Assembly (NCBI GenBank): GCA_026075535.2
Contig: AP026549.1
Location: 3,534,001 to 3,598,000 of the forward strand
Reading direction: 5' to 3'
Length of the DNA: 64,000 bases
DNA from: Tricholoma matsutake
Taxonomy: Eukaryota > Basidiomycota > Agaricomycetes > Agaricales > Tricholomataceae
In this document: positions 1 to 12,291 of the stretch, in pieces
Layout of the letters: the number at the start of each line of letters is the position of its first letter
Position numbering within the stretch: the stretch's first letter is position 1
Program-made: the position numbers and the translations under genes
Notes under the pieces: model-generated
Databases searched by the model: none
The model's input: only the letters and a program-made list of their open reading frames with translations
What the model was told of the DNA's origin: nothing

Positions 1-684
1 GGACCGATGAAAAACTGGTTGCGACCTGTCTTTCATCCCAACGTATGTTGGATCTTACTCCCACACATATTTACTTCATTTTTGGTCCCTGGATCATCAA
101 AAATGGTCAAGAATTGGTTGAGATATGACCAAAAACATTTTTGTACAAGTATTTTGTTGTATCAGAACAACTTTGATTGCATTGCTTATTACCTGAGCTA
201 TAATTTTTTTTGTACAGCTATATGACATCATAAAAGTAACAACAACACACCTAATTATCTGTACCATGGGATTTTATTCATATAACAGCCCAAATGAGTG
301 CAACTACAAACTACAAATTACAAACTACAAACTGCAACTTGAATGCATGTCCTTTCAGTTTTGGCCATATCTCAGTCAAATCTTGACGGAATTGCTTAAA
401 TGTTGGATCGGTCTATGGAGCATTACAATCTCTATCCATGAATATAATATATATGAGGTAATTGTCATATTTGTTGAGATACATATGGTTTATTTGGCAC
501 AATAAATTTTATGACAAAAGACCAGTCCAAACCAGTCTTTTTTCGGTCCATGGACCAATTAGGACTGGTCCTAAAGGGTCTGGTTGAGGTCCTCCAATAT
601 CTGGGTCGGTCCTAGACCAGTTGCAGTTGCCAGTTGCCCCATTTGGAAGTCAAAAACCAGACTGGACTGGACCTTTAAACACTA
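1..684 (+). mobile_element. hAT-type MITE, copy A (5' end outside window)
   Basis: Non-coding repeat matching the copies at 23354-24200, 54441-55262, 57085-57666 and 63085-63462. It shares the block with 'ccctggatcatcaaaaatgg', the 'tacaaactacaaac' run near 305-335, 'ggccatatctcagtcaaatc' near 362, and a 3' end rich in GGTCC/GGACC words. The right terminus reads ccTTTAAACACTA at 672-684, matching the TAGTGTTTAAAGG left end of the complete copies. No transposase frame is present, so it is non-autonomous. Assignment to hAT rests on the 8-bp target duplications of copies B and C. Confidence 0.8.
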
Positions 685-1554
685 CACCCTGCACTGATCC
701 CAAGCAATGAGGATGGTGTCTCCAGTGGTATGTATGGCTCATATAATAACCCCGATGATGGAAGCATTACCAATGGAGATGACCACATATGGATTAGGGA
801 TCCAGATGTGTTGATGAGCAGAAAATGGATGGATTTCAATATCCAGGGGATGTTGGGAAAGCAGCCCTGAAGTGTGATGTTGACAAGGATTGTCATCATC
901 AGCTGAGCGGGACATGAATGACGTTCATGAGCAGTTGAATGATCCTGAAGATAGTGATCTTGAACATGAGGTATGTCAAACTCATTCTTGTGTTCATGAC
1001 AGATGCATCGCTCACCATTCATATCAAAGCTACAAGCTCAAATCAATGCCCTTGCCATCTGTGCTGACAAACTTGTTCAGGCTGCCAAAATCATCCAATC
1101 CCAACTCCCACATAGAAACCATATCTGGATCAACAGCATAGCATCATGAGATCTTGGAGGTGATGTAAGCTTGATGATGAAGGACATCCAACATGTAGAA
1201 CAGACTGGACAATGATGAGATCTAACTTGGGCACATGCTGGTGATTGTGAAGATATGTGTCGCTCGCAGAACACAATGGGTTATCAGGTACAAACTTTGA
1301 GGGGATTAGATGTCTCAGAATCTGACTCAGATGAATCTTAAATGATTATGCACTTACTACTTTATAATGTATGCTATAATGTATTAAAATAAAATAAAAT
1401 ACAACATATTATACCCAGAACTCAGATTCCAAATATTAATTGTTCAATTCATTGCAGACTTGCATCACATCAACATCATGCATGCAAAGTACTATATTTG
1501 GCCTTGTTGACATATTATGTAATATGTCACAACCTGCTGTGTGGGTAGCTTTCA
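685..1554. other. Non-coding stretch without recognised gene
   Basis: No convincing gene. Short frames on both strands (for example 890-1141 plus and 675-1022 minus) lack recognisable domains and run antiparallel over the same bases. AT-rich with few CG dinucleotides, like the surrounding repeat-derived DNA. Confidence 0.5.
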
Positions 1555-1700
1555 CTGGTTTTTGACAGTTTCCCAGGCAACCCCAAAAAACCAATGAAAA
1601 CCTGGGAACCTGGATATTAGAAAACTCATGTCTCACTTTCCAGAAACCTGTCCTAAAAATGGAGAATGGAAACCTGGGAAACTTACAAAACCTATGGAGA
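1555..1700. repeat. CCTGGGAAA motif island
   Basis: The words CCTGGGAA, CCCAGG and AAACCTG recur several times, with an inverted pair GTTTCCCAGG (from 1567) and CCTGGGAAC (1601-1609) that could fold. It is one of several islands in this window built from one short self-complementary word. Origin unknown. Confidence 0.5.
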
Positions 1701-1874
1701 CCTACAAAACTTGGTGACTAATACTAATTAGCATCTTTATGATGAAGTAAAAGTCATATAATTTGACTAAAGCTAAAATTAACAAAGAAAAAACCATCTC
1801 CAGACAATTTGAAGGTATGTAGCAGGGTACAACACTATCAAATCATGCATTTTGAGGGCTCTCAGGGATATACA

Positions 1875-2050
1875 GGTAGAGATTGGCATGGGTAACCCCC
1901 AGGTATTTTTTTGCTACCCATACCCATACCTATTGAAACTCTTACCCTTAGTTGAGGGTATAGGTTTTTGGCAGGTGTGGATAGGGGTACCCAAGGGTTG
2001 CAAGGGTGCACATACCCTTGCAGGTAATGTGCATGGGTATGCTGTACTTT
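1875..2050. repeat. GGGTA/TACCC motif island
   Basis: Dense degenerate repeats of GGGTA, GGGTATAGG, ACCCATACC and their complements, able to pair with each other. Similar islands lie at 2880-2995, 56810-56955 and 61590-61755. No coding potential. Confidence 0.6.
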
Positions 2051-2079
2051 GTTTGTCCATCACTGTTCCTTGAGCACCC

Positions 2080-2185
2080 CCTATCCACCCTGCAAGCAGT
2101 GGCTTGGCAGCAGCAGTGAGGGGTGCTGGATTGTTGTAATCTTAGTATTATACACCCTGCGAGCAGATACTTGCAGTGGTGGTGA
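2080..2185 (-). repeat. HIP palindrome fragments
   Basis: Two copies of the reverse-oriented HIP motif: CCACCCTGCAAGCAGTGGC near 2087 and CACCCTGCGAGCAGATACT near 2153. In full elements this motif sits in CA/GA-rich bodies; here only fragments remain next to the Tc1-type MITE. Confidence 0.6.
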
Positions 2186-2229
2186 GGGAGGTGTGTCATT
2201 ACTCTATTATAGGTCTTCTACTATACATA

Positions 2230-2759
2230 CAGTGGCTCAAAAAACTGTTCCAATGTTTGCTCATTTTTCAATGATTGCATTGGTATAGATGCTGACATAA
2301 TCCAGGATCCTGAGATTCCTGTCAAAAAGACTACATCATCTTAGCTTTCCATAACATCTTGGGTCATATGATTTGGATAAGAACTCATGGAATAATGGGC
2401 CAAACCAAGTTGGGACTCATTGGAGCAGTTTTTTGACCCTCTATTATTTTACTGTCTAGTACTTTGTATGACCTCCATTAGCCTTAATAACTGCCCTTAT
2501 CTGCCTTGGCATGCTTTCTATAAGGTTTTAGCATACCTCTGGTGGAATTTCATTCCACTCCTCCACCACTCTCTCCCACAATTCATGGACTCCTATTCCA
2601 TGAGTTCTTATCCAAATCACATGACCCAAGATGTTATGGAAAGCTAAGATGATGTAGTCTTTTTGACAGGAATCTCAGGACCCTGGATTATGTCAGCATT
2701 CTATACCAATGCAATCATTGAAAAATGAGCAAACATTAGAACAGTTTTTTGAGCCACTG
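2230..2759. mobile_element. Tc1/mariner-type MITE with ~165-bp inverted ends
   Basis: A 530-bp element starting CAGTGGCTCAAAAAACTG and ending with its reverse complement, flanked on both sides by TA (2228-2229 and 2760-2761), the Tc1/mariner target duplication. The left arm (2230-2395) and right arm (2594-2759) match almost perfectly over about 165 bp, so a single strand folds into a long hairpin with a loop of about 200 bp. No transposase frame, so mobilisation would need an enzyme supplied in trans. The near identity of the arms suggests either recent insertion or arm homogenisation. Confidence 0.9.
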
Positions 2760-2879
2760 TAACTATTTATGCTACATGACTTTTAACCACATGGGGGGAT
2801 GCATCCAAATGTGCTGTAGTTATATAGTTCTTACAAGTTGCAAAATGTAGTTTGAAACATTAAAATAAGTCTCAATGAA

Positions 2880-2995
2880 ACCTGCCAACCCATGCTGCAG
2901 GTACGGGTTTCTCAAGGGTCACAAATTTTGTACCTGCATCTGTACCTGTGGCTTACCCTTGCCAATACTTGCATGGGTTTCAAAACCCTTGACAA
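2880..2995. repeat. GGGTA/TACCTG motif island
   Basis: Degenerate words CAACCC, GGGTTTC, GTACCTG and ACCCTTG alternate on both strands, as in the GGGTA islands elsewhere. Non-coding. Confidence 0.4.
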
Positions 2996-5755
2996 TTACC
3001 ATATACAGATCTGTGTGGTAGATGGATATCATGGATTTGTCACCACTGAGATCCTCATTCAAATTATTGTCAGTTTCACACCCAAGCACAAGTCCTACTT
3101 CCTCTCACTAAGATGATCAAGATGACCATGGAAAATACTGAGTGGGCACCAGTATGTTTCATGCATGAAATGGGGAGGTTGGATATAGGTGTCTTGTAAA
3201 TGAGCAGTAAAACCTCACTCCACCTAAATAGTAAAATTCATCAGCAGGGGATACAAAATCAAGAAAGAGGACATACTGCAGCAAGAATGAGAGTGTAGAG
3301 ACCTTTTGGTGGGCTTTGTGTGGAGGATTGAGGGCTGAACTCTTGGCATATCCAAGATATTGCTCTGCAATCACATTATGAAATGAGAGCATAGAAAGCC
3401 ATTAGGTGCCTCATCAGCAACCTGTGGCAGGTCTTGCAGGTGTTTGTCTCAAGTACTGAGTCTTATGGAGTCTTTATCTCAATTTCAGGCATCTTTGTCT
3501 CAGACTGGCAAGTCTTTGAAGAGCTTTGTGCATCTCGAGGTCTTTGGTTCCGAGTTCTCAATTTATTGAGATGAGGTCATATCACCGACTTGGGCTACCA
3601 TGGGAAATGTCTGATCTATTGTTGCAGTAACTGCCGACAAATGATGGGAATGCTTGCATGTGTTGTGAACATCACGTGTAAGCTCACCTCCTTACAGATG
3701 TCCAATCTATTGTTGCAGCACTTGCCGGGCATTCTTCCTGGGCATTTTAAAAATAGAATTCTATGTCGACGAGATTTCCAGCAAGAATTGGGGCATTAAA
3801 GGTCATCATGTCTCAGATTGATACCCTACAATGGAATGTTGCTGCTCATGCCTACCAAGTTGTGTTGAAATCAGGTTCTTTTGTGTGTTTTCTTACAAGA
3901 ATCTGGTGCTTGAATCTGCTTTGAAGCTTGTAGTACCCCAGTGAAAAGTCGCTTGACCCACAGCGGCTCGAAATGACTCTAAGCGATGAAAGTGTCACTC
4001 GTCGACTCACCAAGACAAGGAACGACAAACTATCTTTCTTCACCTGTAGAGAAGTTAGAAGTCTAAATGATGGGGTCTGTGCGTCGCATCACTTATAGTT
4101 TATATCCATGCCTGGGGATTTAGCAATTTTCACCCTCGCTTCACTCCAGCACCACCACCACTGTCTCCTTCTCCTCCCTCTCCCATTCTGTTGCTTTCAA
4201 TTGCGCCTTCAGTGAATCTAATGGCATCGCTTCTCAGGAGCGGCTGGCAACGCAGCCATCAAATCTCAATGGATCACTGAAGATTGGACACACGGTGTTC
4301 TGTATGTATCTCCTTTTTCGTGGAGCTATGTGTGCTGAAATTTGCTTTACTTAGGAGCCACGCGCACCATTGACCTAGCCCATCTACGAGTGAGCCAATG
4401 TGTCGCCTCCGTATGTGGTTGACGGTCATAGACTCGACTCGTAAGTTTTGTTTCACATTTAGCTTCGGTAACCCTTCTAACTCGCTTTGATCAAGCTACA
4501 GACAGTCTTAACGGCTAACTATTGAGTAGGTTTGTTCAATCACTCATGAAAGACGCAACAGCGTGGCATCGTGACACTAGGTACAAAGTCTATCTGCTCA
4601 TATATGCACCCCTTCAGTTCTAACTTCCAATGTAGGATGATGTGTCATTTGGTACCTACCTGGTAACCTGGATCACGCAATGTTGGGTCTTTATGTGGTT
4701 GAATTATGGACAGTAGGAGTAGAAGGGGAGCAGGAATGGCAGGCAATGGGCAGTAGCGAATGGGCAGCAGTGGGGCAGCAGTGGGTAGTATTAGTAACTA
4801 GTAAATTATGTGTCGATAGGAGTCGCTATATGTCAATACGAGTCATTTTATGTCATTGAGACTGAAAATACAGTGGGATTACAAGTGTAAAGGCAGCAGA
4901 CGACACCCAGCAATTCTATAAAAATTGCATCAAGCAGAGTCGTTAGGCATCGCTCTGACCCTTTGTAGAACAATAAATTGGACAAAATGTGATGCACATT
5001 GACGCATGGCAATAGCATCACTCCGGATCATTCTGCATTGCTGTGGGTCGAACGACTTTTCACCGGGCTTGTACCACTGTCAAGATACAACTTGTCACAG
5101 TTGTCCTTGACCCGTTGTCAAAGCGTACATTATCTGCATTCATAGTCTCTATAAAATGATGGACTTGGAACAGAAGCATTTGACAAAATGTATATCAAAC
5201 ACCTGCAAAATCACCCAGCACTCAACTTTTGTCCCTGAACTCAACATGATGCCTTGTCAAAGTTCAAACAAACTATGTTTAATGTAAGTATCGTGACGTA
5301 GGTACAGTTTAACATATAAAAAAATAGTACAGTTGGTAAGTACATCTCTTTTGCATCTCTGCAATGCTATGCCGAAGTTGGGTGGATAGAAGGATAATTC
5401 TCCTCGAGCAGCACTGTAGCGAGTGTGGCTGTGTCCAATTTGGCCATGGTTAACCCTAACCTTGTCTTGAATTTATGACTGAAGCTATCGGTTGCTTATA
5501 TAATTGAAAACACATCGTACCCTTCTTGTATTTTAATTCTATGGATTGACATGGACTTCCCCTTGAGTGTCAACAACCATCTTATTGTGCTTCTCCGCTC
5601 TCTCACTGCTGATATCCTCATCCAACTGACCATACCCAATCCTTCATTTCAGACTTCGAGTTTTTGGAGGTGCCTTGATTGATATTTGAATTGATGTTGC
5701 CTCGCTTGACATCAGCTCGTCTTTCATCTATGCAAGAAAGAGTCCTTCAGCTATT
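2996..5755. other. CpG-retaining DNA without a resolved gene
   Basis: From about 3500 the sequence regains CG dinucleotides, as in the gene island that follows. No continuous domain-bearing frame was found. The longest frames (3590-3799 plus, 3852-4043 minus, 4274-4456 minus) have no recognisable motif. A short near-direct repeat, 'atctattgttgcag', occurs near 3614 and again near 3707. At 4725-4795 there is a GGCAGTAG/GGGCAGCAG tandem tract. GT...AG pairs near 4295-4350 hint at small exons, but I could not assemble a gene. Confidence 0.4.
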
Positions 5756-7840
5756 TCAATATTCCAATTGTATATGAACCATGCTAGAGCCCTGCTTCAA
5801 TAGTGCTATTGATCGCAGCACCAATAACATCCTTCGGTGTCCTCCTTTCACAGGTACAGTCACAAAGGAGAGTTGGAGTTGCACGATGTCACCGATGTGG
5901 AACATTTGTGGCTCGCAGGCATCAAACCTGAACGTTGCCAGTCTGATGTAAGTTTTTACTTGTTTGAATAAGATGATGCACTCACTTCTTGTTTCCAATT
6001 AGATCTCTTTGGGTCGTAAAGTAGCGCACTTGGTTGTCTTCAGTGTGAATATACAAACATGATCCGTCTCCTCTTGCCATGTCTTGTAAGATGCCATGTG
6101 GGTCGACACCTTTCTCGAAAGGGACGCTCTCTACATCCTGTGCATCTCTTATAGGTGTTAGGTAGTGATTGGATACATCGATCCATGGACCTTCAGAGTC
6201 GCCAGAGCACGACCATGTCTCTAATATACCTTCCATGAACTGTCGGTCAAAGTGTCTGTAGATTTCTCGTGCCACATCCAGTGCATTGGCGAAGGTGGGC
6301 GTTGCCAGTCCTGTTATACCAATTGCTTGCTTAAGGTACATAAATCGCTGTGCAGGTATTCTTTCCTCGAAAATCAGGGGTTTGCCAGCTGCAAAAAAAA
6401 ACAAATTTGGAGCTCACTTGGGTTTCTCCTGGAATGGCAGTAAGTCCTTCAGCTTGATAACACCCTGCAGGCTGAACACTGCTTCCTCCAGTATGGCATC
6501 GTCATTTATCTGCTGCTTCAAAAGACACCACGATGCCGGGTTTTCCATCTTCGTTACCTTGAAGTTATTGTCAAAAGCATCTAGGTTCTGTTTTGAGAGT
6601 GAGCTGCGTATCATCACATTAATGCCTTCACCTTCTGACCTTGTAAACTGTTGCAAGCCTATCGTCCCAGGTGTCACTCATTTTTTTGATTGCGCTCTGC
6701 TCAAGCACATTTCCTTTGCCTCTCTGTTAGTATTGTCACTTTTGGCAGATCTTTTGGAACTTATGTGCACCTGCTATGTCATAACCTTTGGGCAACATGT
6801 TGAATTCTTTCAAGGCACTGTTCACTTGGATGGAGGGGCCGTCATCAAGATATATAAGTCGCGTCTGTCTCACTCATTCAGATGATTGTATTTTTTTTGT
6901 TTGGTGATAAAATGGCTTTCTGATTGTTGTGGGGGTATTTTGCTTCTTCCCAGATAGCCTCACTGAATATTTTGGAGTTGTTGTTGCCCTGAACACTGAT
7001 GATGCACATTGTCTGTTGTTGCCATGCAGCATTTTGCATTCTTTTCAAATAGCCTCCCTGAAAGTTTTGAAGTTTTTGGTCTCACTGTTTCCTTGAAAGC
7101 CAGCAATGCAGGTTCTTCATCTTTCTTATTTCTGCCAAATGTGCAGAGATTGCGACGAGTTGTTGATACTCTGTGAATTGCTCTTGTCTTACTTCTTTGA
7201 TCTGTTGCAAAAAGATTGCATCAGCTGACTTTCCTGGTTATTTGATTAATTATGGCCTCTCATGCCCACACTTGCAATTCAGGTGTTCTTATCTGGCTTC
7301 ACACTATTTGTGATGCGCCAATATTCCTTCTGCGCTTCTTCCAACTCTCTTGGTATTTTGTTGCTGGTGGATCCTTCTTATCGCTCACCTGCTTTGTCGC
7401 TCAGCTGACAGGCACAGCAAATATTCGCTCCACAACTGTCCACATTCCACCATTCATTGCACATTGTGATTACGATTCAAACTTTGAATGTGTGCCAATT
7501 CAAACTTTGAATTACCCTGGTTGTCACTTCTCAAATGCCTGTGTGGGTTCTTTTTCCCCCTTCCTGCCACTGTCTTTCTGATGCATCTTCACGGAAAAGA
7601 GAAACAGGTGGCATTGTCCTTCCTCAATTTATTATGCGTGTCTCTGCTAGCTGTATAAAATCTTGAATGTTGCATACACTGCTGCAATATCTCCTCCCTG
7701 CCCTCCTGACCATAATCACATTGTCTCAAAGAAATGCCTTGCAAGTCCACTTCCAAAGCCAGCAGGTGTGTACCTGTCACTTGCTCTCCTTCCTTGAATG
7801 TTATCTGATCTTGTGGTGCATTTGAAGCTCCCCTGCTAAA
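5756..7840 (-). CDS. Multi-exon protein of a recurrent Agaricomycete family, function unknown
   Basis: Reading the minus strand from about 7840, a series of in-register protein pieces appears. The first (7830-7600) contains FKEGEQVTGTHLLALEVDLQ. Later pieces contain VRQEQFTEYQQLVAISAHLA near 7180, VNSALKEFNMLPKGYDIAG near 6800, then long segments at 6677-6414, 6404-5986 and 5942-5756. The last junction is a clear 43-nt intron (5943-5985, GTGAGT...CAG) that restores the frame into FHIGDIVQLQLSFVTVP and LVLRSIALL. That C-terminal block resembles a hypothetical family I recall as repeated in Agaricomycete genomes; its function is unknown to me. Near 6390-6418 the only GT-AG pair is 29 nt and out of phase, beside a run of nine A, so this copy may be frameshifted. 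It is divergent from the plus-strand gene at 8021. Other exon boundaries are not resolved. Confidence 0.6.
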
Positions 7841-8020
7841 ACACCTATCAAGTCACCCAAAAAATTGTTCAAGTATGTATCCTTACTGTGGTTTGCTCTA
7901 ACACATTGTTTATTCCCCAGGGAGGAAATTGACATCCAGTCGTTCATTATCATTCTTGATTTTGCCTTCTACTTTCTATTGCACTTATACATTTGGAATT
8001 CCTACTTGCAGCCTCATCAA
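7841..8020. promoter_or_regulatory. Probable shared promoter region of a divergent gene pair
   Basis: About 180 bp separate the first recognisable exon of the minus-strand gene from the first ATG of the plus-strand gene, so the two probably share control sequences. No clear TATA box was seen. A GT-AG intron of a 5' leader could also lie here ('cttgcag' ends at 8010). The inference is from arrangement only. Confidence 0.35.
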
Positions 8021-10360
8021 TGAGGAGCTCGCCACGAGCTCTCAAGTGTAAGCTGTTATTTGTGTACGTAGTTCTACATCTCTAATTTGCTTGCAGCGCT
8101 ACTACCAGCCCCAAAAAATGCAAGAGTCAACCTGTTGTTGACACTGATTCTTCCAATGTGTGAGCATCTTTGTGCCAATTTATTGTATGCCTTGCTTTTT
8201 GTCTTACTTTTTGTTCCAGAGAGATTATTGAGCCTCCAGCATCGCCAAGCAGAAAGCGCGTGAAGAAAACGCCTCCCCCTCCTGGAACTAAGAAATATGA
8301 ACTGTTACCTGCAGTTTTGGTGACATGTGTGGAACATATTCTATTGTGTGCTCATGATGTTAACTATTCTCTGCCAGCACCGCGTTGGATGCCGCACAGA
8401 CTGAAGGTGCTTTGTAGCCCACCGTCAAGTTTGGATTTGCAAAGTAAGCTTGTGGTCTTTTACTTCCCCTTGTATTAGGCTCACCTTTCATTAGAATTGC
8501 TCCTGAAGGTCGCCCAAAGTTAGTGACTTTGATTTTGTGTCATCTTTGATGATTTGCTTATGCTTACGCTTCTGGTAAGGAGGACTGTCATGAGGACTGA
8601 CAAGGTGAAGGCGACCTATAGTGATGTGGTCGAGACCAAGTTAGTTCTCAGTGTCTTCAGTGTTTGGGTACCTCATGTAATATTCTGTAGATCGAAGCCT
8701 TTGAAGGAGTCTCTTGAGCCAATCGCATGTAAATCACATGCGTTGCCTTCCATGTACGTATTCCTCTTATGTCCTCTTTGTTTCTGGTCCTTACTGTGTT
8801 GTTTCTAGTCTACCTCCTGCTTCTGAGGGTGAGCGTGCCCTATCTGAACTGACTGACTCAGATGACAACCTTCCAGATGTGTCACAGTGTATAATGTTGT
8901 ACTCTATTATATCTGAGCTCACAACTGACCGGCATGCTAGATTGATTTCTGACGTTCAAAACTCCAATATAAAAGGCAAGGGCAAGGTATCGGATTTGAA
9001 GCCATGCATTGTAGTGTTTGTATTTCCTGTGCTTTGAACTCATGGTTTTGTTGTGTGCATAGTGTCAAGGATGATCCTGAATGTGATGTTGATGCTGCCG
9101 CTGAATCTGAGGAAGGCGGACAAGTTGTGGAGTGGGTGGCCTCTGATGAGGAATTGTGAGTCAACTGTCTCATTTGTTTATCACATATTCTGATGTAGTG
9201 CAGGGTTGCTACCCCTCGATCAGATGCCGTGCTTGCCGATACTGTTGCTGAGGCAGTAGAGGAAGAAGATGGATTTTCAGTGATGTTGTTGTCTTGTCAG
9301 GACCCATTGCTGGTCAAGACCTATCAAGATCTTCTGGCTCTCCCATGCGTGTTTTTGCTTATGCTTCAATTTTTGATCTTTGACTTCCTGCTTCTTCAAG
9401 GCATCTGTGTGAAATCAAGCCATTTACAGGTCCTGCAGACTCTCTGTGCACACCCTTTGCAGAGACGTGCGCCAACATGTCAAAGTCAGAGGTTCAGTGC
9501 GTTTTCGTATTCGAGGCTCAATCCTTCTTTCTTTGACATGCTTTTTCTTGTAGATCCTTCCTCCAGGCCCTCCTCTTCACTTCTTCTGAGCAGTATGTCA
9601 ACACTGCTCGTGTTGACCCTGCACTCCTCTATGTTGACAACTACCGCCTTCAGATGAAGGACAAGAAACGGCTAGCTATCTGTGTCATGACTGGAACTCT
9701 GACAGAGAGTTTTCTTGTGGTGCCTTGTGAAAGTGGTCCCCGCCATTCACCCTATTCGATCCACAAGATCACAATCGCGCCTTTAGAACAGGACATGAGA
9801 AGGGACATGTCTACTTGGGGTCACCTCTTTGAATTTCATGTCATTGCTGGCAATATGTCTCCCCTTGGTTTTGGATTTGCGACGTGTGGTGAGGGAAAAG
9901 GGGATAATTGGTGACCCGGTATGTTTTCCTTATCAATGTTTGTTTCATTCTTAAGTTGTTTTTAGCCTCTGCCCCAGCTACGCCAGTCAAGTCGGTTCTC
10001 AAGATGGTTTCTTCGCCTTTGGTTGCATTGAATGCCGATTCTGTCTATGCTGCATCTCATTCATACGATGATCCTGGTGAGTTGCTTGTGTTGTTCTCAT
10101 CTGAATGATTCCTCACTCTCTTGTGTTCAACAGTGCCAGTGTATGATGGCTGCGCTCGCAATGGCCAGCCAGCTTTTATGTTTACGGATGCCAATTTCAA
10201 AGCCTTGATGTCTTGGCACTTGTACAAGAAGGGTGAAAGTGAGATTCCCCTGAATTCTGTTGTGTCAGTTGGGTACACGCTGGGTACTTACAAGGGCAAC
10301 TCCAGTTCTGTTTTGTCTTCTAACATCCAATTTGTTATTGTTATCTCTATGCCCACCTAG
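8021..10360 (+). CDS. Multi-exon protein of a second recurrent Agaricomycete family, function unknown
   Basis: Start chosen at ATG 8021 because the next exons join in frame. Exons run through a basic, proline-rich disordered N-terminus (SPSRKRVKKTPPPPGTKK near 8246), then acidic segments (DDPECDVDAAAESEEGGQ near 9066). A folded part follows: EQYVNTARVDPALLYVDNYR near 9590, KDKKRLAICVMTGTLTESF at 9660, HLFEFHVIAGNMSPLGFG near 9822, and a C-terminal exon with VPVYDGCARNGQPAFMF, VVSVGYTLGTYKG and NIQFVIVI ending at 10360. Exons are small and separated by introns of about 50-70 nt (GTGAGT/GTAAGC...CAG). The C-terminal pattern resembles proteins I recall in many copies in Agaricomycetes, often without annotation. 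Convergent with the F-box pseudogene at 10685. It could be a host gene or a passenger of an unknown element. Confidence 0.6.
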
Positions 10361-10684
10361 TACTCTTGTAGTAGTGTTTAAATATACAATGTTCTGTTGA
10401 TGCCCATGTTTGGGTGGTCATTTATTGTCTTCGCGATGTTTCAGTCAGCTTGAACATGGCATGTGATCTTGTGCTAACAGAGTAGCTGCTCTTCATTCTC
10501 AACTCACTTCAAGTCATCGTGTCCTCCACCGGCTTAGAACTCTGCTCCTTTTGTTATGCTTGCTAAATCAAGGGTCAATGTTTCATCGATACATCTTGCG
10601 AGTATCCTGTCGCACATGAAAAATCTCTGCTATAGACTTGGGCTGCTGTCCAAACATCAACAGTGTAGATACTGGTCTATGTCC
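10361..10684. other. Convergent intergenic spacer
   Basis: Lies between the 3' ends of the plus-strand gene and the minus-strand F-box pseudogene. No frame, hairpin or repeat stands out; the two transcripts probably terminate here. Confidence 0.5.
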
Positions 10685-12291
10685 CTACCAAATATGTTCC
10701 AAATCTGTCATCCAGCGAGCCCTTGACAAGGGTACAACATCAAAACTATCAACATCAGGCACGTTGTAACTTGGAATCTTTTTAATCACAACATTGGGGA
10801 ACCTGCATGCAAACTTTTCCTTCTCTTCTCTGTAGCATACTTCAACACTGCATTTGGGAATATATGGCAATGCGGGTGCACTATCTTCATCTTCGCTGTT
10901 GTATGAACTTGTACTCGATTCTGATGCGCCTTCTTCTTCGTCTTCCAGGCATTTACAAGTGGACCGATGCATCTGTTCATTGCACCATATTGGATAAATG
11001 ATACACAGTTGCTGGAGAGATGGTAGGTCAATCTGAGAGATGAACTCTGAGATTCCCAGTCCCAGAACCACAGTAAGCTTCAGAAGCTTAGGCCATCTGA
11101 CCCTGTGCAAAGTCAGCTGCATACCATGCACAGCAATGACAGCTTCCTTGAGCTTAGGGTGATACACGAGGCAATCTGCATGCATGCGAAGACTGCCTGC
11201 ACCTGGCTGAAATGTTGTGGAACCAGAGAGTGCTGGATCCACCAGTGGGCTCCCTTTGAGGCTCGGTGTAGATATCTCTAATCTTTTTAGAGTGGCTGAA
11301 AATGTGCTCTCTGTGAACAAAATAAAGTGTGTGTTGACAACAAAAAACTGCGCAGAGACTAGGTTTGGCATCAAAAGCTTGATTTGCGATTGCAAGCCCT
11401 GGCGACGGTAAATTCCTGCTATATGAATGGAGACTGTGATCATGCTGGGGAAATCGAGTTGGTGGGTTCCATTCAGCCACATGCAGTGAACAGAAAGCTC
11501 CAGAGTTGTTAGCTGTTCACACATGGATCGGTATTGGCTAAACATTCCAGCACTTTCAGAAAGAGCATCGGTAAGATTGCTGCCTTCGATCGACATGAAG
11601 CCTATGTGCACAAAATTGAGGCTCAACCCACATAATTGTGGTGGGCTCACCACGCACTGAGCAGTTGGGGCATTGCTTTTGACGGACAAATAAACGAGCT
11701 TTGGAAAGTCAATAATGATGGGGCTGTGGGGATCTGGGCCATGAGTGCTGTCATTGTTGACTTTCATGGAAAGGCAAGTGAGATTGGGAAGATTGGATGG
11801 GAAGTGGGTGGTGGAATTGTAGCCCGAGGAAAGTGTGATATCAAGAGAGTCTAACGTGCAGTGAGTGCGACCCTGCTCAAAGACATCGTATGTATCCTGA
11901 ACCGAACGGCTGCATACTCGGTGAGCCATGCATATGTCAACCTGAGGGATATCTTGAACATCCTGGTTGTGAGCAGACTGTTCAATAGCTTTGCCCATCT
12001 ATGCAGTCGATGCAATGTGACCTCGTAAGTCTCTAACCTGGTGTCAAACGTTATGGAGACCTTTTGAAGAGGGTTTGGGAGTTGGACAAGAATGTCACAG
12101 AGTGTCGTGCATGTCATGCATAGCGCAAGCCACTGCCATTGCTCTGGTGAATTCAGGGTGTCAATATACCATGATGGGTTGATCATTCAGTCTGACGATG
12201 TGCTAACGAAGCAATATTTGAATATCTCATGAAAGAGTTTATTGCATAGGTCTCTGCTAGATGAAAATGGTAGGAGCGTATTGCTGGGCAT
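10685..12291 (-). pseudogene. F-box/LRR-like protein, disrupted copy 1
   Basis: Reading starts at ATG 12291 (MPSNTLLPFSSS) and enters an F-box-like segment DLCNKLFHEIFKYC, then meets TGA at 12189-12187 in frame. The same frame continues as SPEQWQWLALCMTCTTLCDI and LPNPLQKVSITFDTRLETYE. Near 11855 a single-base shift moves the reading into the frame that ends at 10685 and carries leucine-rich segments (SNLPNLTCLSMKV, WPKLLKLTVVLGLGISEFI). F-box proteins normally present substrates to SCF ubiquitin ligases, with the F-box binding Skp1. The gene is paralogous to its upstream neighbour: the FISQIDLPSLQQLCIIYP block matches FIAQLQLPAIKCIYLIFP there. With a nonsense codon and a frameshift it is likely inactive, unless short introns that I could not see remove both. 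Confidence 0.7.

Noticed and set aside
675..1022. 115-aa minus-strand frame
   Set aside because: Starts next to the hAT MITE end, antiparallel to another short frame, no domain or codon pattern.
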